DNA from: Cricetomys ansorgei
Lineage: Eukaryota; Chordata; Mammalia; Rodentia; Nesomyidae
Reading direction: 5' to 3'
Length of the DNA stretch: 64,000 nt
Assembly (NCBI GenBank): GCA_026225945.1
Contig: JAMJFZ010001258.1
Span: 7,788,001 to 7,852,000, forward strand
Each line of letters starts with the position of its first letter. Position 1 is the stretch's first letter. The notes below the pieces were generated by a model. The model was not told where the DNA came from. It did not search any database and saw only the letters and a list, made by a program, of their open reading frames with translations. Positions 37,513 to 49,250 of this stretch are shown in pieces. The position numbers and the translations under genes are program-made.

Positions 37513-40500
37513 CCAGCTCACAGACACGCGTTCCGTTTAAGGATGGAGGTTTCCTGCCTATCCTGGGAGGAACAGTGGAGTGAAACCTACACATCGCAAA
37601 CCGTGACTTTTGAGAGATAAAAGTAGGTCTAATTGGGAAGGTGGCATCCATTGTCTCTGTGTCTCAGTCTCTGGTGATCTCTTCAGGAAGACCCTGGCTT
37701 CCACTAAAAGGCACCAAACTGGCCTGGCAATTGTTCTGTTGTGGAGAGAGTTTTTGTATTGATGATTTGATGATGCTCTTATGGATAATTTTTTTTTTTC
37801 CAAGTTGTTTTGTTGCTCTAAGCATATCCTGGAATCGTCCAAGCCATAGGAGAATTCTGACCTCAGAGGGGAGCTGGGAAGTCGAGACAAACAATGCGTG
37901 CTGTGCATGGCCAGATGGTTCTACACAGCAAGCACTGTTATTTCATTCATGGGAGATCAGAAACAAGCTGAGTCCATGATTTCAGGCCTAAGGAATGGAG
38001 ACGTGAACAGCTCTGTCTTGATATGCAGTCCCGTCTTGATGCAACCCAGCTCCTGGAGTAGACAAACATAGGTGTAAATGAGAATTCCGAAAGCAACGGC
38101 TGGGTTGGTGCAGCCGGTTCAGAAACAGAACACTAGGGCTGGGCTCTGAGTCCACACGTGCTTCCCAGGCCTTTGTCGAAACCCATGGATGTTGTTGTCA
38201 TGCTTAGCCTTCTGCTATCCCTAACGTCTTCATGGGGCTACTGAAAAAATAGGTATTTGGATAAAGAGAATGTCATTTAGCTGGCTCTCAGTTAAAGGCA
38301 CATGGCTGTTTTTACAGCCAACTAAATCCGATCAAAAAAGAAACTGCGTGGGAGCTGGCACACCGGAGCAGGCCCAGATGCAGAATTTAAAAAAAAAAAC
38401 AAAAAAAAACTCAGAACGGGAGTTTAGAGACTAAAATCTTACTCTCTCCCTAGTGTTACGTCTTTCTATTGTTCGGCTAGATCTCCCATTTTTGCGCACC
38501 TCCTAGCTCCAGGTCTCTATAAATGGGGAACTTAGCAATTGTTTAAATGCCCTACAGTAGAAACTTAGTTTTCTGTCAGTCTTCTACGCTGTACTGAGTG
38601 GCTGGGTCACACTAGTTTAAATGATGCTGTGAGGGCACTTTGTAAATATGGTTCACATTTACAATTTGTCAACTTTAAATAAAACAGTTTTATTCCCCCT
38701 GTTGTTTGCATGGCCTAACCTAGTTAGTTGAAGTCCTCTGGAGCAAAGACAAAGGCTTCCTGGGACGAAGGACTTCTGTCTTACCACTAGAGAAATTCTG
38801 CCAGAGTTGAAATCTGGTTGGCCAACTCTAAAAATTTCAGGCGGAAGCCAGAAATGCCAGCTCTTACTTGAATTTCAGGCTGCTGACCTGCCCTGCCCTA
38901 TGGATTTCAGATCTGCCAGCCCTATAGCCATATCCAATGGAGTGACTCTCCCAGAACTGTTTGCCTGATTTACCTCTTACGTGACCATTCTACCTGGCCC
39001 TTAGCTTTCGGCTTCTTTTTCTAAACTTGCTTCACCCTCAGCTCTATGTGTCCGGCTTCAGTCTTGTGTTTTTAGACGACCATAATTTAAACTTTCTTTT
39101 TGCCCCTGGATACTGTTTATTTTCCCAGATAAAACTTCCTCTGATGTGCCTCCAACCTGAGACCCCACAGTCGACCCGGAGGAACTTTGACTGGTCTGGT
39201 GAGCTCTGTTCAAGCACAGCTGTGCACATGCTCAGAGCCTCTGCCTTTTTGTACTTCAACCTCTGAGAACATTCTCGCCCTCCATGCTTTAGCTCAGAAA
39301 CTGCATTCTCTATACAGTGCTCCTGTACTTTTACAAAGGGCTAAAGACAGCTGGAATCATTTCTATATCCCCGGTATTGAATTTCTCATTCATGTCTCAA
39401 GGGACATTTGTTTACAGGTGGGTGTGTTTGTTAATTAAAAGGGAGTGTGTGTAGTCTCCTTTTGTGTGTTCACAGGGCTATTTTTAAATGTGAGCATAGA
39501 CCTCTCTCTCTCTCTCTCTCTGAAGTTATTTCACAGCAAATGTTTGCAAAGCTCTTAGAGATCCATGAAAGGAACTTGCTTGGCTAATGCCAAGAATTAT
39601 TAGAAACACAGGCATTACTATTGTTGGCTCTACTCTAGAAGACTCTTATCATGGAACAAGCGTTTGCCTTTATAAGGGGCACCTCATAGGAAGTCTAGAG
39701 CAGAGGACTTCAGTGCATTGCCTGTCTGTCTAAGTCTAAAGAGTTCTATATATGGCTTCCCAGTCTGCGGTGTGTTTAAGCCATTGGGGCATTTCCCTCT
39801 CTCTTGTACTCTAGTGGAACCAGGCTGAGCCTGTGTTATATAACACCACCGGATCCTGCTGTAATGAGCAACTTCTAAGGAGGAGGAACCCAGGGAACAA
39901 AGCCACCTGGCCTCTGCCAGCCCCTCCATGCTCTGCCAGTACACCTGCAGAGAGCTCCCAGGGCCTGGCCTAGAAGAGAGACTGCTTATTATGTTTCATT
40001 GCGTGAGTTGGCAGTGCCTTTCCAGGACAGGCTGGACTAAAAATCTCTGCCTTTGTTTCCTAGCCAAGTTTTCTCCAAGGTCTCCTGGGGCTGAGCGATC
40101 ACCAAGCAGCTGCCTCACTGAACCTGTGTCTCTTACTCTCACCTCCCCTGCTTTGAGAAATCTGATTGACTCAGACAGAGACATGAAACATTTGGAGGCA
40201 GCTCTCAGCCACCCATGTCTCAAAAAGCTTGCAGGGTTAATTCAGGCAAGTGTCACGTGTTAGCTGCATGCCTCAGTAGACTTGGCCATGGTTCATCTCA
40301 GACCCGTTGGGATATTAAATCAAACTGGTTTCATTTCTGTGTCTCAATTATAAGGAGACTCTGTGTCTTACTTTGCTTGTGTTTGCTAGAGAGGGAGAGG
40401 TTATCATGTAGAGCCCTTTGTGATTAGCCAGGAAACCCCCTTCACATCAGTTTAAATGGAGAAGGAAACATATTGGGTCAACGAAGTGAAAAGCTTAAGG

Positions 40501-40692
40501 TTAGCGTGGCTTCAGGTTCAAACGAGGTCATCGGGACTTGCTTTCTCTCCATCTCTTAGCTTTACCTTCTGTCGGGTTGGCTTTATTTTTCGCTTCCAGG
40601 TGGTGGGCCCCAGCAATTCTAGACTCTGCCTTGTGGCTCAGGGCAGCCACAGAAGTTCCAGACTCCACAGGGAAATAAGGGCAGGTGTGATT
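37513..40692. other. Repeat-poor block of 3.2 kb
   Basis: No SINE, LINE or LTR recognised. Contents are an isolated A-rich run (38387-38410), a (CT)10 tract (39502-39520) and several frames of 70-116 codons on both strands, none with a domain. No splice-bounded exon stood out. Confidence 0.5.
39502..39520 (+). repeat. (CT)n microsatellite
   Basis: About ten CT units in single-copy sequence. Confidence 0.95.
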
Positions 40693-41050
40693 GGCAGCTG
40701 TCTTTGAGAGCAACAGAAACCTGTGATGAGTCCATTTTTAAGGAGGAAAGGTTGGTTTTGGCTCATGGTTGCAGAGCTTGCAACCCATGGTCTCTTGGCC
40801 GAAGTGGGGGACTGGTGCGGCACAAGTACATCACAATGGGACACACGGAGCGAGAGCTGCCTACTTCTCCGCTGCCAGGAAGCAGAGACAGGTTAGGGTG
40901 TCAGTATCCCCTTCAGGGCTCATGGTATAACCTCTTAGTACTAGGCCCCATCTCCTAAGAGCGCCAGTACCTCCCAATAGCATGGGAGGCTGGTTCCTGC
41001 AAAGCACAGTCAAAATGTGCTGGAGAACAGTCAGAATCCAAACTACAGCC
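40693..41050 (-). mobile_element. MaLR-type LTR (older subtype)
   Basis: GGTTGGTTTTGGCTCATGGT, GCTGCCAGGAAGCAGAGACA, CTAGGCCCCATCTCCTAAGA and GCCAGTACCTCCCAATAGCA follow the reverse strand of MaLR LTRs. Confidence 0.65.
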
Positions 41051-42014
41051 AAGAGGTGGACAATTTTTGTTTTGCGTGAAGGTGCCAAGTAGGAAATAGT
41101 TTAGGATGCGAGGACTGCACGGCTTCTGTCGCCACGACTCAGGTCCACTGCAATAGCGTAGAAGCAGCCATACATCATACCTCAATGAACGAGCATGGCT
41201 AAGTTCCAAGGCACTTTTATTTACAAAAACAGGAAGCGGGCCAGATACAGCCTGACCTCTGGAACTACAGAATTGTTGTTGGAAAAAAGTGTGCTCAGTC
41301 AGGGACTAATTTCCTGGCTTCTCTTCTAATTGGGACAGATCACATGACTGAGTTAATGCCAGTGGGGCATGATTGGAAGTTAGATGGACATTTTCTGAGC
41401 CAGAAGTTGTAGTCAGCACATATACTCCTTTGCAACCTTCTTACCCTCTGAAGATGTGCTTTTATGACAGCTAACTTCCCACAATAAAGGAGCCTTGCTG
41501 TGTGGAGTCGAGCCCCCAAATGGCCAAAGGGACTTGCATCAGACTGTTAGGCAACCGGTAAAAAGATTCCCATTGTGTCCGAGCGATTACACAGCACAGA
41601 TTAAGACAGTTTACCTACCTTAAGTAATATGGAAATCGGTGCAAGAGAGGGAGCGAGAATGCACGAAATACTTCCAAAAGGGACGCTTGATAGTTACGAC
41701 AGTGGGAGACAAAAGGGAGAGGGCTGTAAAAAAGGCACCTCGTGTTATTAGTAGCCAAACAGTTCTTGAAATTGTTGATTGCCAAAATCTGCAAGTACAG
41801 CCGAGCATTTTCTAGGACTATAGCTCTCGGAGAAGCTCTTAAAAGGAGACGGAATGTTTGCGTGTGTTTGAATTGAATCCCCCACTACTTATAACAGGCT
41901 ACAAGAAAAACATGATCCTTGGAAATAAATGACAAGATGAAAGGAAACAAGAGTCTCCCAGTTTGGAAAAGTGTGTTGATTCTGGACTTCAGGCTGGGAT
42001 TACGACTGAAAAAT
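41051..42014. other. Single-copy sequence
   Basis: Nothing firmly recognised. CACAATAAAGGAGCCTTGCT near 41480 resembles the polyadenylation end of an old LTR, but this is too weak to annotate. Confidence 0.5.
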
Positions 42015-42020
42015 ACACAC

Positions 42021-42066
<46 letters not shown>
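42015..42066 (+). repeat. (AC)n microsatellite
   Basis: About 25 AC units with two G interruptions, in single-copy sequence. Confidence 0.97.
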
Positions 42067-42067
<1 letters not shown>

Positions 42068-42515
42068 AAAGGAGAAAAAACACTCTAGAAGCTCAGTCCT
42101 TCGAAGATCAGATTAAGGGGGTGGAGCCTTTCCACCCAAACCAATTGTTCTGATGGTCTAAAGGTAGCTGCCACTAAGTCCAGGGAAAGATATTGAGACA
42201 AGGAAGCAGATCCTTGAGACTTCAGAACTAGCTCTAGGAAAGGATTTTGGGTGTGGTCACTGGCATTTGGAATTTACTGGAAGCAAAGACGTGGGAAGGT
42301 TATTGTTACCGAGGGGATTGTGTTACGGAGATCCCGGTGCTCAGATGGACAGTCTCTGATTGGTCGAGCCTTATCCTTTTGTCCTAAATTTGTCACCAGG
42401 AAGTGGGCTATGGGGGCTGGACAGTCCTCATGAGGTCACTCCAGAAGTGACCCTCATGATGACATACCCCTCTTTTCATATCTTCAAGTGGAAGGCTTGC
42501 AGTACTGCACTGTTT
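42067..42515. other. Single-copy sequence
   Basis: Nothing recognised. CTGATTGGTCG (42356-42366) contains an inverted CCAAT box, without other promoter signs. Confidence 0.5.
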
Positions 42516-42840
42516 AGATGTGTGTGTGTGTGTGCATGTGTGTGCACACGGTGCACACGTATGTGTGTGGAAACCAGAGGACAATGTCTGACTGTCATTC
42601 CTCAGGTGTCTCCATCTTTTCTTTTTGAGATGTGGTGTGTCTCACTGGCCCGGAACTTACTAGGTAGGCTAAGTGGGCTGCGCAACACGCCTTAGCGCCT
42701 GTCCCTTCCTCCCTGGCGCTAGGATTACAGATGTACTCCACCAGGCCTGAATTTTTAAGCTTTCTCATATGGATTCTAGAATTGCACTCATGTGCTTTTG
42801 CTTGCAAGGCAAGCACTTTACTGACCCGTCTCTGCAGCTG
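42516..42840 (-). mobile_element. B4/RSINE1-type SINE
   Basis: (TG)n at 42519-42545, AACCAGAGGACAATGTCTGA, TTTTGAGATGTGGTGTGTCT, GGCGCTAGGATTACAGATGT and a head of AAGGCAAGCACTTTACTGAC. Confidence 0.85.
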
Positions 42841-43507
42841 CCTGTACTGGTTGGTGTCTTTCATAAGCTCAGGTGCTGGGTCTTGCTGATAAGGTCCAGT
42901 AAATGCATATATCTATGAAACTCTGCTTTCATCCAATAAGCTCAGGTAATTTTTTATTTGCACGGCATCATTCATCATTCTGTGCTCTATAATTGTGCCA
43001 TTCAGATGGCGGCTATTCTCCAGTGTTAAGTATATCCAAGGTCCATTAGTTATCTATTTCCATAGACAAGGGGCCAAATGACTTTATCTTAGCATTTGTA
43101 TTCAAAATGGAGCATCTCTGCCAAGTTCTTTCTGTAACACCGAGCAAGAAATTGTGGCCTAGAGGTAATGCTGTGGCTCTCTGTACAAAATGAGTTAACT
43201 CAGAGTGAGTGCAGCTTGCCTTGGACAGATGGGCGTGGCTGAGTGAGTGAGCTTCAGCTAAGAGAATCTGACCGGCTATGATGGAAGCCATTCGCAGGCC
43301 GAGAAGCTGGGGTGCTCCCCCTCTGCTCTGAGTCTTCTGCTGCCTGAGTGTCAGTAATGATGATGCCCTGCTTCCTGAGGGACAGTGCGGCCCAACATGG
43401 AAGGAGTCTGGGCTCTGGGTCATCACTCAGAGGGAGATTGTCTTCTGTTGTGTAAGTAAAACATAAACTCTTGTGTCTTTTGAATTATTAATTCTTTACT
43501 AATTTCA
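42841..43507. other. Unassigned, possibly an ancient LTR at its end
   Basis: GGAAGGAGTCTGGGCTCTGG (43399-43418) and AAAACATAAACTCTTGTGTC near 43460 recall the polyadenylation end of mammalian ERVL/MaLR-type LTRs. The rest is unrecognised. A 126-codon minus-strand frame (43046-43426) has no domain. Confidence 0.35.
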
Positions 43508-43676
43508 GGACCTGGAGAGATGGCTCAGCGGTTGAGAGAGAGAGAGCACTGGCTCCGTTGGATTCCCAGCACCCACGTGGCAGCTCATAACTGTCTGAGC
43601 TTCAATCCTAGGGGATTTAACACCCTCGCATCAATGTACATAAAATAAGAAATTGAACAGACCGTTAAAAAAAAGG
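43508..43676 (+). mobile_element. B2/B3-type SINE
   Basis: ACCTGGAGAGATGGCTCAGC, a small GA expansion (43535-43546), CACGTGGCAGCTCATAACTG and GTACATAAAATAAGAAATTG. It forms an inverted pair with the next B3. Confidence 0.92.
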
Positions 43677-43789
43677 AATTTCACACAATATCTTTCCATC
43701 ACTTCACCCTTCCTCCCCCGACTCCTCAAAGACCCACCTCACCTCCCTGCTTGTCCAATTTCATGTCCTCTTCTCCTTTTTAGAAATAA

Positions 43790-44012
43790 TTTTTAAAGAA
43801 TTTATTATATGTGTATAGGTGTTTTGCTGGCATTTATGTCTGCGCACAACATACATTCCTAGTGCCGTCGGAGGCCAGAGAATGCGTGCACTGGGTCCCA
43901 TAGAACTGGAGTTACAGACCGTTGCCAGCCACCATACGGGTGCTGGAAATTGAACTGGGATCCTCTGGAAGAACAGCCAGTGCTCTTAACTGCTGAGCCA
44001 TCTTTCCAGCCT
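43790..44012 (-). mobile_element. B2/B3-type SINE
   Basis: GTGTTTTGCTGGCATTTATG, CATAGAACTGGAGTTACAGA, GGATCCTCTGGAAGAACAGC and GAGCCATCTTTCCAGCC. Near full length. Confidence 0.93.
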
Positions 44013-44449
44013 CTCCCCCATCTCCTTTTAAACCCATGATGGCCAGTGTGTGCTACCCTGGAGCCTGGTTAATCAACCAGGGCTATAACCTTAAAGAAAA
44101 CAGACTCTCCCTCTCCCAGCAGCCACCACTTTCTAATAGCTATGCAGCCAGGGTGGGACTCTGTGCCCATTTACCTCCTGCATGGAGGCTTGCCTGGCTT
44201 GAGCTTGCAGGGGTTTAGAGTATGTTGTCCTAACAGCTCTGAGTTCATACATGCAAAAGCCCTGTTGCATCTGGAAAATGCCAGGGTGTCTTTTTTGTTT
44301 TTTGTAGTCATCCACCACCTCATAAACTCTTATTTTTGAATGATTATAACATTTTGAATACTTGTTGACACAGCAGAGTCTACTAAATACAACACGCTGG
44401 TCTCTATTTCAGCTTCACTTTTCCTTGTTAGGTTTTACATTTAAATCTT
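44013..44449. other. Single-copy sequence
   Basis: Nothing recognised. Confidence 0.5.
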
Positions 44450-45095
44450 CAGTCTGGGCTGGAGAAATGTGTCGAGGAACATTTAATCTTTTAATCCAGC
44501 AGCATGGCTGCTCTAGCAAAGGATCACATTGAAAGGCCTGTGTGATAGCTAGGAAGGGATCACATCCAAAGGCCTGTGTGAAGGGATCACATTCAGAGGC
44601 CTGTATGATCCAGATGAAATGCAGAAAGAATGTTAGATTAATCCTGTCCTGTGTTTGTGCTAATGCTAGGTGAAAGGGATTTCTGTGGTTAAGGAAATGT
44701 ATTACATGCCTTTAATTGCAATTCAGAAGGAAGTGGTAGCACATGCCTTTAATCCCAGCTCAATAGACAGTCAGCTCATAGACAGCAGAAGGAGAAGCAG
44801 CAAAGAACAGAGCCAGTCCAGAATAAGCAGAGTCCAAAGCAGACGGTTTACCACTTACAATCTGGAGTTCACAATACAGCTCAGAGTGAAAAGAGGTAGT
44901 TCAGAAGATAGCCAGTCAGAGTGAGCTCAGTCAGTAGTAAGTCTTGAAGGCTGAAGTCTTCTAGGTCTAAGTTTAAGATTAGACTATATGGAGGCTGAAA
45001 CCCTCTAGGACCAGGGATTGAATTAACAAAGAATAAATTGTCCTCTGCCATGAACCCTCGAGAATAATTAAATAAAATCAATGCTTACATCTACA
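44450..45095 (+). other. Unclassified composite repeat-like segment
   Basis: Three tandem copies of an AAGGGATCACATCCAAAGGC-type unit (44518-44607), then a B1-like start (GTAGCACATGCCTTTAATCC, 44737-44757) that does not continue as B1. It is followed by an AG/CAG-rich stretch with many CAGTCAGAG-like words and a 3' end with AATAAA at 45025 and 45072. The layout suggests a rodent-specific element with a captured B1 head, but I cannot name it. Confidence 0.45.
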
Positions 45096-45099
45096 GTGA

Positions 45100-45300
45100 T
45101 CGTTCAGCGATTAGTAGCAAATACTGCTCTTGCAGAGGACCCAAGTTCTTTCCAAGCTCCCACATAGGATAGCTCACAGCCTGTAACTCCAGCTCCAGGA
45201 GATCTCTCACTCTCTCCTGGCCTCCACAGGCACTGCACAAATGTGCACAAACCTATACCCCTACCCCCACCTGTGCTCCCACCCCACCCATACCCACATC
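45100..45300 (+). mobile_element. B2/B3-type SINE
   Basis: GATCGTTCAGCGATTAGTAG head, TCTTGCAGAGGACCCAAGTT, TGTAACTCCAGCTCCAGGAG and a C/A-rich tail. Confidence 0.85.
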
Positions 45301-46645
45301 CACTCATGTACTTCGTTCTCCTTCGTGATGGTTTTTGGAACTGAAGAAACACAGAGGTGTGTATATGGATATTCAATTTCCCCTAAATCATTTATTGAAG
45401 AGTTTATACTTTATCTAACATGTATTTTTAGCGCTTTGCTGAAAATCAGTTGGTTCTAGATACGTGGGTTTACTTCTAGGCTGTGATGTGTCCCATTGGT
45501 CTGGGAGGGTCTGCTGAAGCTGTTATTTCAAACCCGGTTGGCTCTTTCTACACAACCACATTCCAAGGTGCTCATCTGAATGCGGTGCAGCTTATCAAGG
45601 TAATCCTTACAAATATCTATTGCTTTGTCTGAGGAGTTTTGGAAACCTGATACTTTCCATTTCCTTTCCATTTCCAGCAACATTTTTTATTACCTACTTA
45701 AAGACAAATACTTCAGGTAGTGGGCGATGAGCCAACACCTAAAGCAGTGCTGTTCAAATATTTGTCTCCTTGTTTCAGGAGAACATTCAAGAAATGGAAA
45801 GTTTTTCCTTTGTCTCAAGGAGAGGGGTTTCTCTGTTTTTTTTATGTAATGGCACCAATATATACTTGCTTCTGAAGAACTCTCTGGATAGATCATCAAG
45901 GTATTTTTCCATACAAAGAGAATCCCTTCCCTCACCTGAATTCTGGTTCCAGCTGTTAATAGCATAACTTTATAGAATATTTATTATATAATATATGCAT
46001 ATTTTTAATAGTACGTAATCAAATGTAGTCATTTTAGCCTTACAGATCCAATAAAGTTGTCAAATTCAGTTGTCCAAATTGTGTACTATGTGACTCTCAA
46101 AGTCACCTTACAGACTTTGGTAATCCCTAACGATATATAGTCCACAGCCTACGTGACCATATGTTCTAGGCGTTTTGTGAGGACCACCCACCTCAGACTG
46201 ATTGTTTTTCACTGGCACAATTCCACATTCCTGGGGAAAACATTTGGTCGTCTGTTTGGGGTCAGTTGTCCTCTCCAGTCCAATCTGATATGCTCAGGTT
46301 GGAAACATCTTATTATAGACACATGGATCCAGAGGCCCACCTTCCTTGGAGACCCTACTGAGGAGGGGGAAGCAGAAACTTGTTGTATTTGGGCTTCTGC
46401 TTAGGGTTTCTGACCTATAATCTCTGCAGAAGTTCCACATCTGTCTAACTTTTCAAAGGCCAAGTTGCTCTGTCTTCTAGACAACATCTCTCTTACCTCC
46501 CGTTTTCTACTGACAGATATTGGTGAAGTCCCTTGTATGTCTGACCATGAAGAAATGCAGGCTTGACTTCCAGGGCCCCTTCTGCATGCTCCCTTGTTTC
46601 CAGGAAGATCACTTAAAAACTAGCTGACTTTCTAGAAAGTTATTT
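45301..46645. other. Single-copy sequence
   Basis: No repeat recognised over 1.3 kb. AT-rich at 45960-46030. Frames of 65-91 codons have no domain. Confidence 0.5.
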
Positions 46646-46647
46646 TA

Positions 46648-47032
46648 TATGAAAGTTTACTTAATTGATTACGTTTGTGTATGTGTATGGTATGTGTGTA
46701 ATTGTGGGAACACATGTGGTTATAGTGGACCTGTGCCACAACACTCCAGCAGAGGTCAGAGGTCAGGGGTGGTCTTCCAGGAGTCTGCTCTCTCCTCTGC
46801 CTTCCTGAGGCAGGGTTTCTCTGGTTTCTGACTCTGTGTGTTCCTGGCTAGTTGGCCCAGGAGCTTCTGGGTGATGCTCTTGTCTCTGCCTCCTATCTGG
46901 CCAAAGCAATGCTGGGAGTACAGATGTGGACCACTACATCTGGGTCTTCTATGTGGGTTCTTAAGATCAAATTCAGGTCATCAGGCTTATTTGGCCTGTG
47001 CTTTTACCAGCTGAGTCATCTTGCCACGCCCT
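46648..47032 (-). mobile_element. B4/RSINE1-type SINE
   Basis: GT-rich tail (46670-46700), CAGCAGAGGTCAGAGGTCAG, CTGAGGCAGGGTTTCTCTGG, TGGGAGTACAGATGTGGACC and a head of TTCAGGTCATCAGGCTTATT...CTGAGTCATCTTGCC. Confidence 0.78.
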
Positions 47033-47160
47033 GGCACGTCTTCTCAAACTCAAGTACCCGGTGTGTCATTCAACAACCCCCTGTCTTCCTTCATATAGCA
47101 CTGCTGTATTTAACAGGCAAGAATACAGGGTACCTCATACACTTTTAGACATGCAATAAA

Positions 47161-47280
47161 TAATATTTGCATGCCCATGCAATATTTGGGCACATACCAT
47201 CTATTAGAACATTTTTATGCTCTTTATCAGAAATTCTTATTTAACTGAGGATCTTGAATTCTATCTGGCAACCCTATACC
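47161..47280 (+). mobile_element. Ancient mammalian repeat tail (class uncertain)
   Basis: GCAATATTTGGGCACATACC, TTATCAGAAATTCTTATTTA, ATTCTATCTGGCAACCCTAT preserve a known mammalian-wide tail motif better than the copy at 33215-33272, on the same strand. Confidence 0.6.
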
Positions 47281-47309
47281 TATTGTCCCTTGCTGAAATA
47301 ATAGACTTA

Positions 47310-47442
47310 AGGGCTGGACTGAGTGGCACATATCTATTATCCTAGCACTCGAGAGGCAGAGGCAAGAAGATGTTCACAAGTTTGAGGTCAGTCTGCTTTA
47401 TGTAGGGAGTTCAAGGCCAGCCAAGATTACACAAGAGGCATG
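47310..47442 (+). mobile_element. B1-like SINE
   Basis: GGGCTGGACTGAGTGGCACA, CCTAGCACTCGAGAGGCAGA and GGCCAGCCAAGATTACACAA, lacking the usual GAGACCCTGTCTC end. Confidence 0.8.
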
Positions 47443-47477
47443 GACTTAAGCTTTTAAATTTAACTTTAATGAATTAG

Positions 47478-47558
47478 TTTTGCATCCCTGGGGATGGCAT
47501 ACAGGGCCTCACACAAGCTTGGAAAGCACTCTGCCACAGGGCTGTCGCCCCAGCCTGT
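47478..47558 (-). mobile_element. ID-type SINE
   Basis: TTTGCATCCCTGGGGATGGC, ATACAGGGCCTCACACAAGC and AAAGCACTCTGCCACAGGGC read as a reversed ID head. Confidence 0.65.
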
Positions 47559-48464
47559 CAAGCTCTTCTCCATGCACAGGTGGGCGTGGTCACTGCTCTG
47601 TCTCTTAGGACCCCACCCATCTCCATCTCCAAAGTCACACCTGACTTGATCTTGGATGAGCACTTGACTGCAGACAGGACAGCTAGTACTCAGGTCAGCT
47701 CACAGCCTGTCAGGGATCCTGGTGCAAAAGTTTTGCATGGGTAAAAAAAAAGGAAACAGTGATGAGATCAACCAACCAGATGTTTTGTCTCAAGAGTCTG
47801 AACCCATCCAGTGAGAGAATTAGTCAGAGGAATAGAAGCCAAAAGACACACAGAGAGCAAGAAGCGGTGGGGCGAGTTCACGGCTCAGCAGAGGACCTGA
47901 AAAGGAGCTCTGGTGAGGGAGAAGGCAGTGAGGGGCTGCTTAGAAGAGACTGGAGCATGATGAGGGGGGAGACGGAGAGGGAGAGGAAACTGCTGAGTCC
48001 TGGCAATGACCCGACACTAGAGACCAGCGAGCACTAATTCTGGGAGTCCAGGGCTAGCCTGCTGCTGGAGACCAACCACAGCAGTCCTGTTCCCAGACCA
48101 AGACCCAAGCTCTTTAAAGCCCAGCTGGACCAGTCTGGTGTTTAGTTTTTCTTTGGTTCACAGAGAGAGCTGCCTCCTTGGCTGACCTTTCTTATGTCTG
48201 TTTCTGTCCTCAGGGTCAACCACCATCATTTCTGGGATCGTGTTAATGTCACTGAAAAAGATAGGCCTCCCAGCCTGCTTGTGCTGTTCAATACCCTCCT
48301 AGGGGAGAGAACTTTCATGTCTTCCACCTCCATATTTTAGCACCAAGCAAATCTTCAAATGCTAACACTTTCTGGTTTCAAGTTGGAGCCTTGGACATGT
48401 GTCATATGCCTGCCTACCTTGGAAAAGTCTTGGTTATGACATCTTTCTGTACCCATCAAACTAG
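47559..48464. other. Single-copy sequence
   Basis: No repeat recognised. A 92-codon frame (47759-48037) is rich in R, E and S, without a recognised domain; the underlying DNA is purine-rich. Confidence 0.5.
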
Positions 48465-48740
48465 TGCTTGGCACAGGGCCTGGTACACGCTTGGAGACCA
48501 GTGAATACAAGGAGACCCTCAGCCTACGTCAGGTTGAATGCCTGTGGTGTTGGGTGGAAATCTCTGAGTTCTAACTCCGAAACCACCTGCTTAGTAACTG
48601 TTGGCAAGCAATTCAATCTTCTAGGTCTCCGTTTTCTCTCCTATAAACGAGGGTGTGATAGTTACTTCTCTGTTTTGGCTGTTGTGGGGTTTAAAATAGC
48701 AGATGTGTGAAAGTCTACACATAAGAAGCCCTCTGGGACG
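48465..48740 (+). mobile_element. MIR-like remnants
   Basis: TGCTTGGCACAGGGCCTGGT (48465-48484) is like a MIR/L2 tail. GTTCTAACTCCGAAACCACC, TTGGCAAGCAATTCAATCTT, CGTTTTCTCTCCTATAAACG (48569-48650) is the MIR middle. Probably two separate old elements. Confidence 0.6.
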
Positions 48741-48861
48741 TGAGCTGCATCGAGCAGGAGGAAGCAGCTTTATGTGAAAGCTGCACATTTTAACCTCTTC
48801 CGAGTAGAAAAATCAAATGCATCTCAGGACACAAGGTTCTTTCTGACAGAGAGGCAGACGT

Positions 48862-49250
48862 TTAGGGGCTGGAGAAACGGATCCGAGGGCAAGAGCGCTT
48901 GTGTAGTCATGAGGACCTGAGTTCAGATCCCCGTGAACTATAAAAACCAAAACCTAAAACAGATGAGGCCACGCTCAGCTCCAACACTAGCGCTGGGGTG
49001 GAGTGAAGCGGGAGGGTTGCTGCAGATTGTTGGTCAAAAAGTGAAAAAGGTGAGCTCCGGGCTCAGAGAGAGTGAGGAACCCTTTCAAGGGAATAAGACG
49101 GGAGGGACACATTAGAGCAGCACACCGGATATTCTCCTCCTCCCGCTTCTGCATGCACAGGCGTACATGCACACTCACACACATACATGCGTGCACATGC
49201 TACACTCTCTCGAGTGAGAACACACGCGCGCACGCACGCACGCACACACC
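48862..49250 (+). mobile_element. B4/RSINE1-type SINE with CG/CA-rich tail
   Basis: AGGGGCTGGAGAAACGGATC, GTCATGAGGACCTGAGTTCA, B1-like body, GGCTCAGAGAGAGTGAGGAA, then a tail of CACACGCGCGCACGCACGCA at 49221-49248. Confidence 0.85.

Noticed and set aside
38387..38410. Isolated A-rich run that might mark a processed pseudogene
   Set aside because: No coding similarity upstream and no flanking target duplication could be seen.
41440..41500. Possible LTR end with AATAAA
   Set aside because: Only a short resemblance; no second terminus or target duplication found.
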